This document shows, piece by piece, positions 11,304-22,588 of a stretch of 64,000 nt of DNA (within the stretch, counting starts at the first letter, position 1; each line of letters opens with the position of its first letter). The notes below the pieces were generated by a model that did no database searches, was not told where the DNA came from, and was given only the letters and a program-made list of their open reading frames with translations. A program made the position numbers and the translations under genes. The DNA lies in contig JAFFJZ010000006.1 of the NCBI GenBank assembly GCA_018340375.1, positions 13,968,001 through 14,032,000 of the forward strand, given 5' to 3'. Origin of the DNA: Gonatopus flavifemur. Its lineage: Eukaryota > Arthropoda > Insecta > Hymenoptera > Dryinidae.

Positions 11304-11508
11304 TATTTGAAAGGCAACAGGTTATATTTTTCCAAATAATTAATACTTTTTCTATGGGAATTTCACGATAAGACCAGATACATTCGATACAATCGATAAA
11401 ATTCTATCGTAAATCCACGATATAGCATCGGGAATTCCAGTTCCAGAAACCACATTGAAACCGATAGGAAAAATTTGATCGTTTCCTATGGGAAACTTTA
11501 GCAGGGAT

Positions 11509-12014
11509 AACTCTCCATAGGATGCATCGATTCGAATGATTCTTTTTGCAACTTGTTCGTCTCATCGAGGATTTAACGCCTATTAATTTTCAGACGGATT
11601 GGATAACGCGTTTCGGAAATATTGCGGAACATCGTTCGAAAGATCGTGATTCTGCGACCGCGCATATCTTCGCTCCCTATCACCCCATTGCGATGACATT
11701 TATACCAAATTCTAGTTGTGATCCGATAGTATTCCCATATGAATTTTTGCTCGTATTTGCATTTCTGGTTATCCGATTGCAATGAAACTTATGCGACGTT
11801 TTATTCATAATCTCATAGTAGTTCCATACGAGTTGCGTTCCAATTGATGGACAACTGTGAAACAAAATTTTCCCCCTGATTTGAAGGAAGAAGTTTCCAT
11901 TCGTTCTATGTGACAGTTTGGTTGCAACTGAACAAATATAAATTGAACGTAATAAGTTTTCTATTTCAAGTTATTTCAAGTCATCGATATATCGCACAGC
12001 AGTAATTTCATCCT
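11509..12014. other. No recognised feature
   Basis: Only short overlapping ORFs below 80 aa (11546-11785 + and others), with no motif. Confidence 0.4.
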
Positions 12015-12471
12015 CACGGAGAAAAATGCAGCTCGAAAGGATAGTGATCTTTAATAGAAAATCTGAGAATATTTCTTAAAATCCAAAAATTTTTCTCAAG
12101 TTCGTAATAAACATAAAACGGTTCAGATTTCTCTTGAATATCGCTCGAAAAACAATGAAAAATTATCAATACTTAACAGATCATAAAAACAAATATGAAG
12201 TTTCCATGAAATTTTACAAAGTGCATAACAAAATTCTGTAATTTGAAAATAAGATTCCAAAATTTTGTTATTTACTTTGTAAAATTTCATGCGCGACTTT
12301 TGGAAACTTCATATTTGTTTTTACGATTTGTTAAGTATTGATAATTTTTCATTGTTTTTCTGACCCGTTTCATGTTTATTACGAACTTGAGAAAAATTCT
12401 CAGATTTTAAGAAATATTCTCCAATTTTCTATTAAAGATTGCTATCCTTCCGAGCTGCATTTTTCTCCGTG
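12015..12471. repeat. CACGGAG palindromic element, copy a
   Basis: Starts CACGGAGAAAAATGCAGCTC and ends with its reverse complement, with CT on both flanks (12013-12014, 12472-12473). The whole 457 bp is one long hairpin with a small centre near 12240. Arms differ by scattered substitutions. It shares its termini with the elements at 12780 and 22004, but not its interior. Confidence 0.8.
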
Positions 12472-12540
12472 CTTGACTTCCTGTCACACTCTGTTACATC
12501 TATCCCTTATAAATATATCAAGAACATGGAAGTAATGTAT

Positions 12541-12719
12541 GGTTCTCCATACCGATTTTTTCATTGCTATAGCTAAAATAATTGCAGCTACAGCTATTTA
12601 CTAGCTGTTACAGTCGAAAACCGTAGCCACGACTGTGCAGGTTTTGTGGTTGACATTCGGATAGCCGAATAATTTAGCTATGAAATTTTAGCTGTGGCAG
12701 CTACATTTATCTGAGAACC
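12541..12719. repeat. TAGCTGTGGCAGCTA word block
   Basis: Bounded loosely by TGGTTCTC (left) and GAGAACCA (right), with AGCTGTGGCAGCTA-type words in both orientations. The words resemble those of the next element. No target duplication was found, so the limits are tentative. Confidence 0.4.
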
Positions 12720-12779
12720 AACAAAGCGCAATACTCTCACTTTGTTGCACCATTCAAATGAAAAAATACAAAATATGTA

Positions 12780-13149
12780 CACGGAGAAAAAGGAATTCGC
12801 TGTGGCAGCGAAATCTACTTTCGCTGGGTTCCTTTTGCCAGAGCAGCAAATTTTTTGCTGTGACAACAAACTATTTGCTGTTCCAGCAATCTTGTTAGCT
12901 GTGACAGCGAATTTTTAGTTGTGGCAGCAAAAAATGTTTGCTATCCCAGCAAAATTTGTTTGCTATTCTGTATATAATACTGAAAATTTGCTGGCGGAGC
13001 AAACATTTTTTGCTGCCACAGCTAAAAAATTGCTGTCTTAGCTAACACGATTGCTGTTATAGCACATTTTTAGCTAGGTCAGCAAAAAGTTTTGCTATTC
13101 TATATATAATACCTCGATTTGCTGCGTCAGCAAATTTTTTCTCTCCGTG
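12780..13149. repeat. CACGGAG element, copy b, GCTGTGGCAGC words
   Basis: CACGGAGAAAAAGGAATTCG at the left, CTCTCCGTG at the right, and TA on both sides (12778-12779, 13150-13151). The interior carries about a dozen variants of TTGCTGTGGCAGCAAA in both orientations. It encodes nothing. Confidence 0.82.
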
Positions 13150-13151
13150 TA

Positions 13152-13490
13152 ATAAACGTTAAAATCCTTGTTTAATACAATTCACAGAAATTACATACTT
13201 GCCACACTAGGGTGATATCCACCCCAGCGATAAAAATTGTTACAACCAATGTACTATTGATTATTTTCACTCGTCAATTTTTTTAGAACTTATTCAAAGT
13301 TTACTTCGAAAGATCTTCTAGATTATACAGCCGAGAATCAAATTTAAGTATACTAAAAAAATGAAATATGAGAAAAAAAATGGAAGAGCGTTTTCTGTTT
13401 TCACTGTTTTCACAATAAAATTCATAATTTCATTATTTTTCAATCTTTTGAGCTGAAAATTGGACATTATACTTCTGGAATGTGACTCTT
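13152..13490. other. No recognised feature
   Basis: AT-rich spacer between two elements. Confidence 0.4.
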
Positions 13491-14377
13491 CCCTAGTAGA
13501 GATCAGGTTAGAACCCGGAAACCGTGAATAATCTTATTAGGCCCTTACAATCCAATAAACACACGCACGTTTTAAAAACGTCAAAAACAGTCAATAACCA
13601 CACGTTGTGAATTAGTAATATTCTTGCGTTGAATCAACGTAAAAATGTCGCGGCAGATCACGTATTTTTCAACCATAAAATAACGTCATATCAACGGTTT
13701 GAACATCGTTTAAAAGACGTCAAGTATTGACGTGTCCTAATGATGGTTCTAAAACGTGAATTGAATCCAACAAATTATTTTGAAAACTTCCCATTCAATA
13801 TCGAGAACAATACTATTTCTGAGTATGACAGAATTTGGAAAGTATGCCACCCTATTTACATACTATCTTGCTTTTTATTGAAATTTCAACCATTGTTCGG
13901 TTTCGTTCGATATTTTTAGCAGAATATATCTTCAATTGAAGTTCAAACACAAGGTGTTATAAACACATTCCAAACGCGTGATTCAAACCCGTTCAAAACA
14001 CGTTTTTTCAGGACGTCGTTCGATGGTTACTTTTGAATATTAGTTTAAATTACAAGTCATCAGAATGTAATTCCTGGTCGTCTATTTCCCTGTCAAATTT
14101 CAACTAAAAATCAACGTTATGAAATCAACGACTGACGTCCGTTTGACAGTCTAACGTTCTTTCAACGTTCAAATAACGTGTGTGTGTTTATTGGGAAGGG
14201 ACTTATCTGATTTCCTTAATAGGATTCAAATAGGGTTGTAACGCAGGGGTACAATAGGGTTCAGATGAGATTTCCATAAAATCGAGCGAAATAGGGAAAA
14301 CCATAACGAAACCTGATGAGGACCTGATAAGAAATCAGGCATGCCTGGTATTTTCCCATCCAAAATTTCTACTAGGG
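13491..14377. repeat. CCCTAGTAGA element with ATCAGGTT words
   Basis: The left end CCCTAGTAGAGATCAGGTT and right end AAATTTCTACTAGGG are inverted, with TT on both flanks (13489-13490, 14378-14379). The outer parts carry ACCTGAT/ATCAGG words. A second element (13551-14195) is inserted near its left end. Confidence 0.8.
13551..14195. repeat. CCCAATAAACACAC element with AACGT words
   Basis: Nested in the previous element. The left end reads TCCAATAAACACACGCACG (first C mutated to T) and the right end GTGTGTGTTTATTGGG. AA lies on both sides (13549-13550, 14196-14197). The interior is rich in AACGT/ACGTT words in both orientations. 645 bp, non-coding. Confidence 0.78.
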
Positions 14378-14379
14378 TT

Positions 14380-14699
14380 TGAGGAAACAGTTAATCCTCC
14401 AATGGCTGCTGATGGAAAAATATTTGTACTGAGGAATGAAGGGAAGAAATTTGTAAAAAAAACTGGACTATATGTTTTCATCAAAAATGTTCAGTTCACA
14501 ACTTTCAATAACTGGTGTGGCCAGACTCATGGGTTCACCGAAATTTTACTGTGCCACAAAGTAGTGGCATCTTTTGGCTATCGACAGATATCGCTTTGAA
14601 CCCCGTGCCTTTGGATGAAGACAATTGAAATTTAGGTAGAATGGGGCTGGAGTGGATTTGACCTCAGTGTAGTAAACAAGGATTGAAAATCGACTTCCC
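14380..14699. other. No recognised feature
   Basis: A 65-aa open frame at 14402-14599 (+) has no motif. Confidence 0.4.
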
Positions 14700-14701
14700 T
14701 A

Positions 14702-14945
14702 CACTGAAAAAGAAACTTTTCCAAACCAAATGAATAGTTTATCTGTCCTCTCTCCATAAAATATTTTTTGGGATTAATGAAATATTTAATCGAATCAAAT
14801 CATTGAATGCTTGCCCCGAATAAATTGGTCCTCTAAATAAATAATTTATTCAACACAAGTAATCAGTGTTTGCATCTGAATGAATATTTAATTTCTACGA
14901 ATAAATATTTTATGGAGAGAGGACAAATAAATATTTTTTCCAGTG
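14702..14945. repeat. CACTG element, copy of the CTCTCTCCATAAAAT MITE
   Basis: CACTGAAAAAGAAAC at the left, TTTTTTCCAGTG at the right, and TA on both sides (14700-14701, 14946-14947). Subterminal GTCCTCTCTCCATAAAATAT is inverted near the right end. A decayed copy is at 7474-7670. Confidence 0.8.
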
Positions 14946-14947
14946 TA

Positions 14948-17900
14948 ATTTTATAATGAAAACATTTGGATATAAAACACCACGTCATGTTGAAAGACAT
15001 TATTATAAGATAAATATATCAAGCCACACGTTTCGTCTCATGTGAAAACCTTACACAAATTGTATAATTTATGCTGAAACTTTTTTGTGTGACCAACGTT
15101 TTTGGAACAAACAAATGAATATGTATATTTAGTATTCCGAAATCTTCACCGAAAATTCTTGATGCTTGGCTTTTCACAAACTTTCCGTGTACTCCCGGGT
15201 CACGCGATGTTTTCAAAAGTCCGCCACAAATATCTCATCCTGGACTTCCCAAATTCTCAGAACAAATTGGAATTCAAAGAAGATTCTGAGAAACACAACA
15301 CGCTTTTCCGACATGTTCCGTATCATCTACGATGTTTCCATTCTTCCAACGAGGGCATAAATATTTCAAAATCATGATTCGAAACTAACGATATACCGCA
15401 AAGTTCGTTTGAAAAATTTGTACACATTCGGCTAATGGATTTAGTACACGAGAATAAGGCACATCAAATCTATCCGGTGAAACTCGGAAGTGCAGGTTCC
15501 CGAGCCGTGTATACTCGTAGTACACGTACACCACACGAGGATATCGAAGCAAGTTTCGAAAGAGGGTGAGTAAGTGAGATGCTCGCGCGAAATAGATGAA
15601 GTGGGATGAAGGTAGGTGATGGTGGTGAAAGAAAATGAAAATCCAGTTTAAAATTCGAGATAGCAAATTCTAGCCGCGAAGAGAGAAGATTCGTTTAAAA
15701 AAGGATTTTTATTTCAAGAACAAACAAATTTGAAGGAAATTTGATGAGAGATGATTTCCCGATAACTAGAAATGTGTAATTAGATTCGAGTTGTCGATGA
15801 TGCGCTGTTATGCTAGTCTTACGAGTCACCGGTTAGCTTGAAAAAGAGCAAAAAGAAGAAGAAGAAGAAGAAGAGGAAAAGGGCAGAGAAAAAAGGAATG
15901 GAGTTGATAAAAGTTCGAACGAGAGGGTTGTAAATAACGCTCCGTTGCTTCTCTTCCCTTTTTCTTTCTTGGAATGGAATGTACGGTCTGTACGAGAGAG
16001 CTTGTATTTCATCGCGTCTGAATGAGATGTGAAGTTGGAGGAAAAGGGGTGCGAAGACCGTTTGACTTGTAGTGATCATGATATCGTTTGAAGTTCTTTG
16101 TTCTTTCCACATTCGCTTGGTCTCTATGATACGTAAGGCAACGTTCGCGTGCTTACGAACACCTGTTTCTGACACAATACGTACTTACGCTTCGGATCAA
16201 TTGAAATAGGTCATGGCGTTACGTTCGTTTTTATTATGTTTGAGAAATGAAAATGGAGGAAAAAAGAAAACAAATGAAACACTCTTCCAATCATCTTCAT
16301 TTAATTAGATTTCTCGTGCGGTTTCAGGAGTCCTTGGTGGTATACAAGCTATGAATAGTATCGTATACATTCGTAGCTTTTTCAAACGTATCGCATAAAA
16401 CGCTATGAGTGAATGCACAAAACAGTGCAATAATCTCACACGTAACACTCGCAACTGCATAGATATGAGAAAAGGTACGTGTTACAGGCGATACGTGCTC
16501 CAAGCGTTGAAGATTTTCTTTTCTTCGCGCTGTTTATTCCTTTCGTTACGAATACGAGAAAGGAGACGATGAGGTCATTTTGCACGCTTTGCATTCCGTG
16601 CATTATCGTATATAGGATACGCGTGTGTCCATTTCGCGTTGCATATATATACACGTACATACATTGGATAAAACGTACCCCAGAATCCACTATTTTCGTT
16701 TTATTTCAGTTCACTTTTACTCGCGTGTAATGTCACGGTAGGATTCTCTCTCTATTTCGCCAAGATTGCTTCCTTTTATGGCATTAGTCGAATTAAAGAT
16801 TATCGATTACTGTTATTGTTATTATCATTGCTATTATGCACGCACCTCGATACCTAGTACGAGGACGGAAAAACGCGAAAAGGAGCCTCGCTTTTTCATT
16901 CCACGGTAGCTCGATAGTTCCTGCGATAACTGCAATAACGTTTTGCGTTATCAAAACAAACCCAGAGATAGAGAGCGATTCTCGTATCGATGTATCGAGT
17001 AACTCTACAACCTTTTTCTTTTTTATTATTCCAAAAACAGGAATATTGTCACGAATATAGTGGGATGCAACTTTTTCATCGCTCAAAGAACAGACGATGA
17101 ATGTTGGGAAGTTGGAAGTTACCTAATATCCTCTCCAAATCTTAATGACACGTACATTCACCTATGCAAAGTTATGCATTGTTAGCAACTTCGTACTATA
17201 ATTCAGAGCCGAGACAGAGAGTCGTTGTTTGGAAAATCTACTGTACGACGCTAAAGCGTAGTAAGCAAGTTGCATCTTTGTCAAGCGGATAACGGGTGTT
17301 ATTCGGTCGTCGTGTGTAATCCACAACGATGCTCGAGAGCTCTGTATGGAAAATCCCTGACGCTACTTTCAAGAGTCATGAAAGCGATGGATATTCTCGC
17401 AATCTTACGAAATGTGTCATACTTGCCCGTGTTGAATATAACATCGGCCAAGTGACGCGCGTGATGATGGAGGAGACGAAATTTATTTGTGATTCCGCGA
17501 AGACAAAGTTTACGGAAACGAGAAAACTGGGGGATGATAGATTGTCAAGATTGGCCAAGATAAGAAAGAATGGGGAAGAGAAAGGGAAAATTATCACACA
17601 GGATTTGCCCTGAGAGATGAAAGTGATGAATTATTTATGCGAAGAACTCGAATGGGTAGTTGGACGTTTGAATTCGTTGTTCTTTCTCTTTCCCTGAATC
17701 CAGCCGTCCGGGTGGTCCCGTGGTTGGAATTTTACGGTAACGATCTCGTACCGTAGCCACGGCGACGGGTGTAATAGAGGTCATAAATAGGTCGTGCATG
17801 TGATTCCATGAGATTAAATTATAATTCTAAACGCTCCCAGAGAGGGCTGGGGTTTTCATCCCACCCTCTAATTGTATTGTTATCCAAATTTCTCTTCGAA

Positions 17901-19384
17901 ACGATTGATGTGCCAAGAAGATGCAATTTATCCACAGTTAACGGGGTGGAGAGTATCATCCGTATTCGAGAAAAACGTTGTGCCTGACTGTGGCAGTTGT
18001 CGCGAGAGAACTGTGACAGTAGAAACGGACAGTATACGCGCAGCCGACGACAGGCTCTTCGCCTGCAAAGTACACACAACGTATACGTAGAAACGACAGG
18101 AGAAATGTTACACCGCAAGGTTCTCGAGGACTCGAAACTCGGTCTACCGGTGTTGTGTATAGGGAACGAACTTATATGTAGAGAAAATCTACGAGCATGG
18201 GTTGGGTTTGTATGCGTCTGGTGTCTTGCTTATATACAAATACATTCGGTTGTATACATAAGGGAACGTAATACGAGCGTGCTACCGATGAAATTAAAAT
18301 GTAATTCCGCACTCTGCATTGCACCCTCGTAATCTCTACGAGTGTCGCATCGCGGTGGATATTTGTGTGCGTTAAACGAGGACAGAGAAAGAGGGTAGAG
18401 GGCAGAGGGCTATGTGGGCTGTGGTGTATGGGTGAAAGAATGGGGATGGGTTTGCGGATTCGTGGTCTGCCCTGTGTCGGATAGGTCGGATAGGTTGGCG
18501 GATGTGTGGAAAAAGAAGGAATGATGGTGAATCGAGGTGGAACTAAGGGATGGGTTACGAGCTCGGCAACGCCGGCCGGGTTATTTGCATATTTTAATCT
18601 AACGGCAAAAAGTCGTTCGATGCTAGTTTTCCCATTAGTTTGGCTGCTCGCGACGCATCCGCGGAACTCGTGTTCGTGAATCCTAAGAGAATAGATGATA
18701 CGCGTATACGTGAACTTTGAACAAAGTCGGAACCGCGTGGAATGAGGAATCGTTAAATTACGATAATAACAATGGTGATTCGAGAAATCAGCTATTCAAC
18801 TTCAACTCTTACAAAGTGTTTTTCTCTTAAAAAGATTGAATTGAAATGATGGAAGGATCGAGAATGATCTCATCCTTTCTCGATTCAAAATTCATTAACA
18901 TTCGAGGTTGCTTGATAATCCGGAGAGTCAAAGTCAAAGGGTGGATTTTCAGCGTTGCTGAAAAATGACTCATCTTATCTTCTCCATCAATCTTCCATCG
19001 ACAACTTATTTTCCATTTCGATGTAACTATCGATATCCATTCAACGATACGATGTTTACCATCCACGTTGACGCATCGAGATCAAAGCATTTCACCGCAT
19101 TGCAACTTGTTTGTCACGTGCAATCATCTTGACTACTCGAGCGGATGTAAAGTTAAATCGAATCCTCTTGAAACATACTTCAACCTGTACGCTGTGTTCC
19201 TATTGCTTCTCTTTTTGATACTCCATAGTTCTTGCTGTAATTTTTATTGCTTCAAAAGTGACTCTCACACATCCAATATAGCGAACACTATATCCACGTT
19301 CTCGTGTCTCGTTTCTCCGATGATTTATTTGTGTTTTTCCCTTCGGTTTGTCTTTTTTTCACAGGAGAATGGAGGAATTCGAAA
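14948..19384. other. Long stretch without a recognised gene
   Basis: The largest quiet block. A (GAA)n microsatellite lies at about 15854-15873. Open frames up to 118 aa (15819-16175 -, 19068-19424 +) overlap on both strands and show no domain. Acceptor-like polypyrimidine-AG sites occur at about 16709 and 19364, but no convincing donor follows. Confidence 0.45.
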
Positions 19385-19458
19385 CGTCGAGCATTCAATA
19401 TTGTGTACTGAAATTTTGTCATGATTTTGCGAAAGTTTTACTGGTTCGTACTATAATT

Positions 19459-21289
19459 GAAGACACCCATGCAATGACAGCGGTAGTGCTCGGAAAGAGG
19501 TAGAAGGATTGATCCAAGCTGACACGAGAGGCCTCGAGAAAAAAGTTGGAATTTTGAAAAACTAACAATATGGGGTGATAGTGCTTGAAAAATCATTATA
19601 AGTACCCGTAAACAATTTTTTTCTAGGATCAATAGTTTTCGAGAAAAAAAATGAAAACTACTTATTTTTTGAACCGGGAAATTGATGTTTTTCATATTGC
19701 TGAAGTTTGAATCGTTTATTGAAACGAATCGAGGAGCGAGTAACGAAATACTCAGCTGTTAAGAACCCAAAATTCTACAATACATCCTTTGAAAGATACT
19801 TTGAGTTTCAAGGAGTCAATTCCAGGAGAGAAAAATCCATGATTTTTCAGATTTTGCGAGTTTGAATTTTCGTTTCCTTTCTATAAACGATTCAAACTTC
19901 AAGAACATTGTTTTTCAATGTTAAACTCGTCCTAACTCGGTCATTTTTCAACGAATCGGGATGAATCTTGTAGATTATGATTCGTGAGACTTTTCCGAAG
20001 ACAACAATGTTCCAAAAATGTATAAAAGTTGATAAAAAATCAATAAATTTTTAATCCGAAGTGGAAACCACGTTTTTAAAGCTTTGCGTCCAAAAAGAGT
20101 CGAAGGAATTTTCGATTTGGAAAAACTCAAAGCGAAAAAGTTGTTCATTAGTAGTGTATGGACAAACTTTTTGGGGAGTTACAGATCGATTAGACTATTA
20201 GTTTTCAAAATACAGCGATTTATTCATTAGTGCGCAACGGCAAAATGTCACAATTATCCGTCGATTAACGATCAAATATTGATATAATCGATATAATATT
20301 AATCGTTATAACAATAATATCAATAATTGAGATTATGCTTCGTGCGCAATAAAAAATTGAAACTAGTTCAAAACAAAACAATTATTTCGGAAGTGAAATT
20401 GAAAAAATACTCTTTCAAAATGTCAACAACGGGCGAAAAACCAAAACTGATGAAAGAATGTTTTGTGAAAAAAAATCATGGTCCACGCAATAAGAATTTT
20501 GTTTTGTTGAGACATTTTTTCTCCAAAGTCCATGCCGTATTCACAAAAACGTTATGAAGAATTAAATTGTTTATAAAAAAGAAATGAATGGCGAATTTCA
20601 TAAAAATTGTTCGATATTTGGATTCTCCAACCCAAAAAACATCAAGTGACAATGAAAAATTCAGCGAATACATCTTTTCCTACGAGCTTTAATATAATTT
20701 GACCGGTAATCGACGGATAATCGTGACATTCTGCCGTTGCGCACTAATGAATAAATCGCTGTATTTTGAGAACTAATAGCCCAATCGATCTGTAACTTCC
20801 CGAAAAGTTTGTCCATACACTAATAAACAACTTTGTCGCTTTGAGTTTTCCCAAACCGAAAATTCCTTCGATTCTTTTTCAACGCAAAGCGTTGAAAACG
20901 TGGTTTTTACTTCGGATTGAAAATTTATTAATTTGTTATTAACTTTTATACATTTTTGGAACATCGTTGTCTTCGGGAAAGTCTCACGAATCAGAATCTA
21001 CAAGATTCATTCCGATTCGTTGAAAAATGATCGAGTTAGGACGAGTTTAACATTGAAAAACATCAATTTCCCGGTTCCAAAAATAGGTGGTTTTCATTTT
21101 TTTTCTCTAAAACTATTGATCCTAGAAAAAAATTGTTTACGGGTACTTATATTGATTTTTCAAGCCCTATCACCCCATATTGTTAGTTTTTCAAAATTCC
21201 AACTTTTTTTTCGAGGCCTCTCGTGTCACCTTGGATGAATCCTTCTACCTTTTTCCGAACGCTACCGCTGTTATTGCATGGGTGTCCTC
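19459..21289. mobile_element. 1.8 kb hairpin element, 4-bp AATT duplication
   Basis: Starts GAAGACACCCATGCAATGAC and ends with its near reverse complement GGGTGTCCTC; AATT flanks it (19455-19458, 21290-21293). Comparison with the uninterrupted sister sequence near 42710-42722 gives an empty site of the expected length. Arms of over 700 bp pair at roughly 90%, with a poorly paired centre near 20270-20700. ORFs in it (85 aa at 19438-19695 -, 101 aa at 20933-21238 +) are mirror translations of the two arms and need not be real. Confidence 0.82.
19694..19908. repeat. ATGTTGTTGAAG MITE with 8-bp duplication
   Basis: ATATTGCTGAAGTTTGAATC at the left and GATTCAAACTTCAAGAACAT at the right. TGTTTTTC flanks both sides (19686-19693, 19909-19916). 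The mirror arm of the surrounding hairpin lacks the insertion and so serves as the empty site. An 8-bp duplication suggests a hAT-like mechanism. Confidence 0.82.
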
Positions 21290-21446
21290 AATTTTACAGT
21301 TCTTGTGCCCCAGAAAAAAGTATCCCCTTAATAAGGACTTGGGAAGCATTTCGAATTGAGAAAAAAACCTAATCGTTGGTATACTGAAATTATACAGGCT
21401 GTGAACTGCAATTTTCAGGTTGTGTGTTGGGATTTTCCAGTTGCTA

Positions 21447-21697
21447 CACTGTGAAGAATAATCGAAATTTTCCTGTATAAATCAACCGGAAAATCCCAAT
21501 TACTGATTGGGAAATCAATTTCCGGTACATTTATATGGAATTTCCCATACATTTATCTGAAAATTCCAAACTTCATGGGATTTTTCCCAATATTTCACAG
21601 TAAATTTCCGGACAAGTTGGGAGAATTCCTAACGCATTTATGTGTTAATCACTTCACATAAATACATAGGAATTTACCAATAAAATTTTTTACAGTG
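21447..21697. repeat. CACTGTGAAGAATAATC element
   Basis: CACTGT at the left, TTTTTTACAGTG at the right, and TA on each side (21445-21446, 21698-21699). The sister element at 42514-43452 lacks it. The interior carries GGAAATTCC and CATTTAT words in both orientations. Confidence 0.75.
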
Positions 21698-22003
21698 TAT
21701 GCAATTGAATTATACAGGCTTCGGACTGCAATTTTCAGGTCGTGTGATGGAATTTTCCAGTTGCTATGCAACGGAATTTTCCAATTCAATTACTGTTGCG
21801 CTGAAATTTTCCACTGTTATTGGACTTCGTCACTTCTGACAGGAAAAATATATTAAAAATTTCCTGATTGAGATTTTGAGTGATGATTGTAATTGTAGTA
21901 AATAAAATTGATATATGAGGTTTATCGAAGACTTATTCCTTTGTATATTCTAGATATGGATCATATGTAGTAATCCAAGCTAGGTTTTCGTTTTAGGTTT
22001 TCG

Positions 22004-22228
22004 CACGGAGAAAACAGAATAGTTGTAGCAACTACTTGAATAGTCGATTTTCGACCATCTACTCAAATAGTTGCTGCAACTACTTAGTAGTGAGGACAAG
22101 TATCACGTTAGCTGCCTCAACTGACTCGATAGTTGTCCTCGCTACTGAACAGTTGCAGCAACTATTTAAGCAGTTGGTCGAAAATCGACTATTTAAGTAG
22201 TTGCTGCAACTATTCCTTTTTCTCCGTG
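22004..22228. repeat. CACGGAG element, copy c, GTTGCAGCAACTA words
   Basis: CACGGAGAAAACAGAATAGT at the left and CTTTTTCTCCGTG at the right. Flanks are CG and TG, one mismatch from a duplication. The interior is a 225-bp palindrome with AGTTGCTGCAACTA words. Absent from the sister copy at 42514-43452. Confidence 0.78.
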
Positions 22229-22241
22229 TGGTTATTTGGTT

Positions 22242-22310
22242 ATAGGTTATTGGTTAGGTATCAGATTTCAAATGGTAGGCAGGTAGAAAAGTGTAGGTTC
22301 GAATCCCGTC
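22242..22310 (+). promoter_or_regulatory. tRNA-like Pol III promoter, copy 1
   Basis: A box-A-like TAGGTTATTGGTTAGG (about 22243-22258) is followed about 38 bp later by a perfect B-box core GGTTCGAATCC (22296-22306). It does not fold into a complete tRNA: no matching acceptor stem was found. This resembles the tRNA-derived head of a SINE. Confidence 0.55.
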
Positions 22311-22588
22311 AGGTAGATATGACTTTCTGTCCATTTACATGAACGATCAAGTTTCTTAATAATCATGAAACACAAGGGCCGTGCAAAATCACTTTGTGTG
22401 AGCAATTTTTCTTTAATTTTCATGAATATTTCCAGTATTAATTTTCCAGTACATGTTCGTGTACTGAAAAATTCTAGTACTGAGGCTCAGAAGATTCCCA
22501 GTTTTGATGCTGAAATTCCACAACATTTGTACTGAATTTTTGCAGTGCAAATGTGCTAAAATTTTCCGGGGAACCTTTTTTACAGTGT

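Larger units (their letters stand above)
9817..11506. mobile_element. CCCTGCT palindromic element split by a mariner
   Basis: The left end CCCTGCTGAAAATTTCCC pairs with the right end GGGAAACTTTAGCAGGG, and AT flanks both sides (9815-9816, 11507-11508). The arms (9817 to about 10005 and about 11306-11506) are inverted copies of each other with TATCG/CGATA words throughout. Without the mariner the element would be about 394 bp. It encodes nothing of its own. A half copy lies at 1-226. Confidence 0.85.
19385..22587. mobile_element. Left-truncated outer element with CACTG right end
   Basis: Segments at 19385-19458, 21290-21446, 21698-22003 and 22229-22587 align in order with the element at 42514-43452. 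Examples are AATTTTGTCATGATTTTGCG, GTATCCCC and the tRNA-like block. The right end TTTTTTACAGTG is followed by TA. The left terminus is missing. Three later insertions break it up. It encodes no protein. Confidence 0.75.

Noticed and set aside
19438..21238. Mirror ORFs of 85 and 101 aa in the 1.8 kb hairpin as a gene pair
   Set aside because: They are translations of the two arms of one palindrome; similarity follows from the inverted repeat and gives no evidence of selection.
22242..22310. A functional tRNA gene
   Set aside because: Box A and B are present, but no acceptor stem or anticodon arm can be folded.
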